Source of the DNA: Warburgia ugandensis
Lineage: Eukaryota; Streptophyta; Magnoliopsida; Canellales; Canellaceae
DNA: 64,000 nt
Reading direction: 5' to 3'
Assembly (NCBI GenBank): GCA_035236585.1
Contig: CP141132.1
Span: forward strand, 44,457,880 to 44,521,879
In this document: positions 63,411 to 64,000 of the stretch, one piece after another
Numbering within the stretch: the stretch's first letter is position 1
Layout of the letters: every line of letters starts with the position of its first letter
Translations under genes and position numbers: made by a program
Notes under the pieces: model-generated
Database searches by the model: none
Told to the model about the DNA's origin: nothing
Seen by the model: the letters and a program-made list of their open reading frames with translations, nothing else

Positions 63411-64000
63411 TTTTAATAATTTTTTCATTGAATTTTGATTTGTTTTTTTCAAATATCTTCATCTATACACAAATAGAAGCTCATACATATATGTTGATTT
63501 TATTTATGGGTGGACCAAGTCTCAAGTGTGAATTGGATTTGTATTTATATACATTGTTAATCAATATCAATTTTTTAGTCTTGGTTGGTATCTCTTTTGT
63601 TTGTCTCACATTATATGTGTGTGTGTGTGTGTGTATGTAATAAAAGGATGATAAATGAGGACTTATTCCAAAATATACTTTGATTTTCTTGTTTACATGT
63701 TTTTCATTTGCACACATGTGTGTTTGCAAAGAATGCATGAGTCAACACTAACTATCATAAAAAATCTATTTCATTGTGTATTTATGTAAAATATTGTAAA
63801 TGCTAATATAATATATATATTTGCAGTAAAAATATATTAGTTTTTAAACTCATTTACTGTAAATGACTTTAAAAGTCCCAGACTAAAGGAGTCATTTGAT
63901 ATAAAAGACTTTAAAAGTCTATGAAATGACTTTAAAAAAATAGTTACTTTTAAAGCCGTTTAATGTAAACAACTTTAAAAATCACAACCTTTTAAAGTTG
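63410..64000. repeat. Second set of CACTA end sequences: copy of the left end followed by a copy of the right end
   Basis: 63,410-63,635 matches 48,795-48,993 in direct orientation, including TTTTTTTCAAAT.TCTTC.TCTATACAC, TTTTTGAGTCTTGGTT-like sequence and GTTTGTCTCA just before a TA or GT microsatellite (48,976-48,993 and 63,616-63,634). Then 63,735-63,880 matches 62,905-63,020 (CAACACTAACTATCATAAAAAA.TC/TAGTTTCA), followed by a new AATGACTTTAAAAGTC array to the window edge. This is consistent with a deleted CACTA derivative lying beside, or fused to, the larger element. Confidence 0.65.

Larger units (their letters stand above)
48308..64000 (+). mobile_element. CACTA (En/Spm) transposon, decayed, running off the right edge
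   Basis: Subterminal arrays of ACTTTTAAAGTCATTTAG / AATGACTTTAAAAGTC words occur at 48,340-48,785 and 62,990-64,000. Between them the transposase family order is complete in outline: Transpos_assoc domain, Transposase_21, DUF4218 and DUF4216. Two LTR insertions (50,942-56,070 and 56,895-62,309) supply over 10 kb of the length. CACTTTAGTC at 48,308 may be the decayed terminus. The other terminus lies beyond the window, so the inverted repeat and 3-bp duplication cannot be tested. Stops in the transposase make it inactive. Confidence 0.85.

Overview
The window reads as an intergenic stretch of a large, AT-rich plant nuclear genome. Nearly every recognisable sequence is a plant transposable element: Ty1/Copia, Ty3/Gypsy chromovirus-like and OTA (Athila/Tat-type) LTR elements, an L1-type LINE with an RNase H domain, and a CACTA (En/Spm) transposon with an intron-containing transposase. 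I found no intact host gene, no RNA gene and no CRISPR array. The only host-gene candidate is a short reading frame running in from the left edge (3-161), which I could not identify.

Layout from left to right. 1-4,489 is mostly unique sequence with one possible MITE. 4,490-4,592 is a (CT)n tract at the 3' end of a minus-strand LINE (4,593-about 10,036). A plus-strand Copia fragment (about 6,791-8,955) splits the LINE reverse transcriptase. A minus-oriented Copia LTR (about 10,037-10,920) and the gag/protease part of a second Copia element (10,960-12,089) follow. A minus-strand Gypsy element (Gypsy-1) interrupts that second Copia. Its 3' LTR is 12,090-15,734, its pol/gag remains are 37,949-42,358, and its tRNA-Met primer site and partial 5' LTR follow to about 43,490. 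Between the two parts of Gypsy-1 lie an LTR fragment, a second minus-strand Gypsy (Gypsy-2, 16,991-21,400), a pair of OTA LTR sequences in inverted orientation (21,410-25,040) with an OTA tail, and a plus-strand OTA element (26,180-about 37,945). The left LTR of that last element holds a further LTR (27,867-30,521).

43,491-45,123 is unassigned and 45,124-48,309 is LTR-like. From about 48,308 to beyond the right edge lies a decayed CACTA transposon. Its transposase is cut twice by LTRs without internal regions: 50,942-56,070, and a double-decker in which one LTR (58,265-60,980) sits inside another of the same family (56,895-62,309). Perfect 5-bp target duplications (ATAGT outer, GGTTG inner) establish the order of insertion.

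No genes here work together as a pathway. I saw no undescribed functional system. The value of the window is in the layered insertion history, the LTR-in-LTR structure, the inverted LTR pair, the repeat arrays and the odd right end of the CACTA element. All family calls come from reading motifs by eye. No database search or alignment was run.
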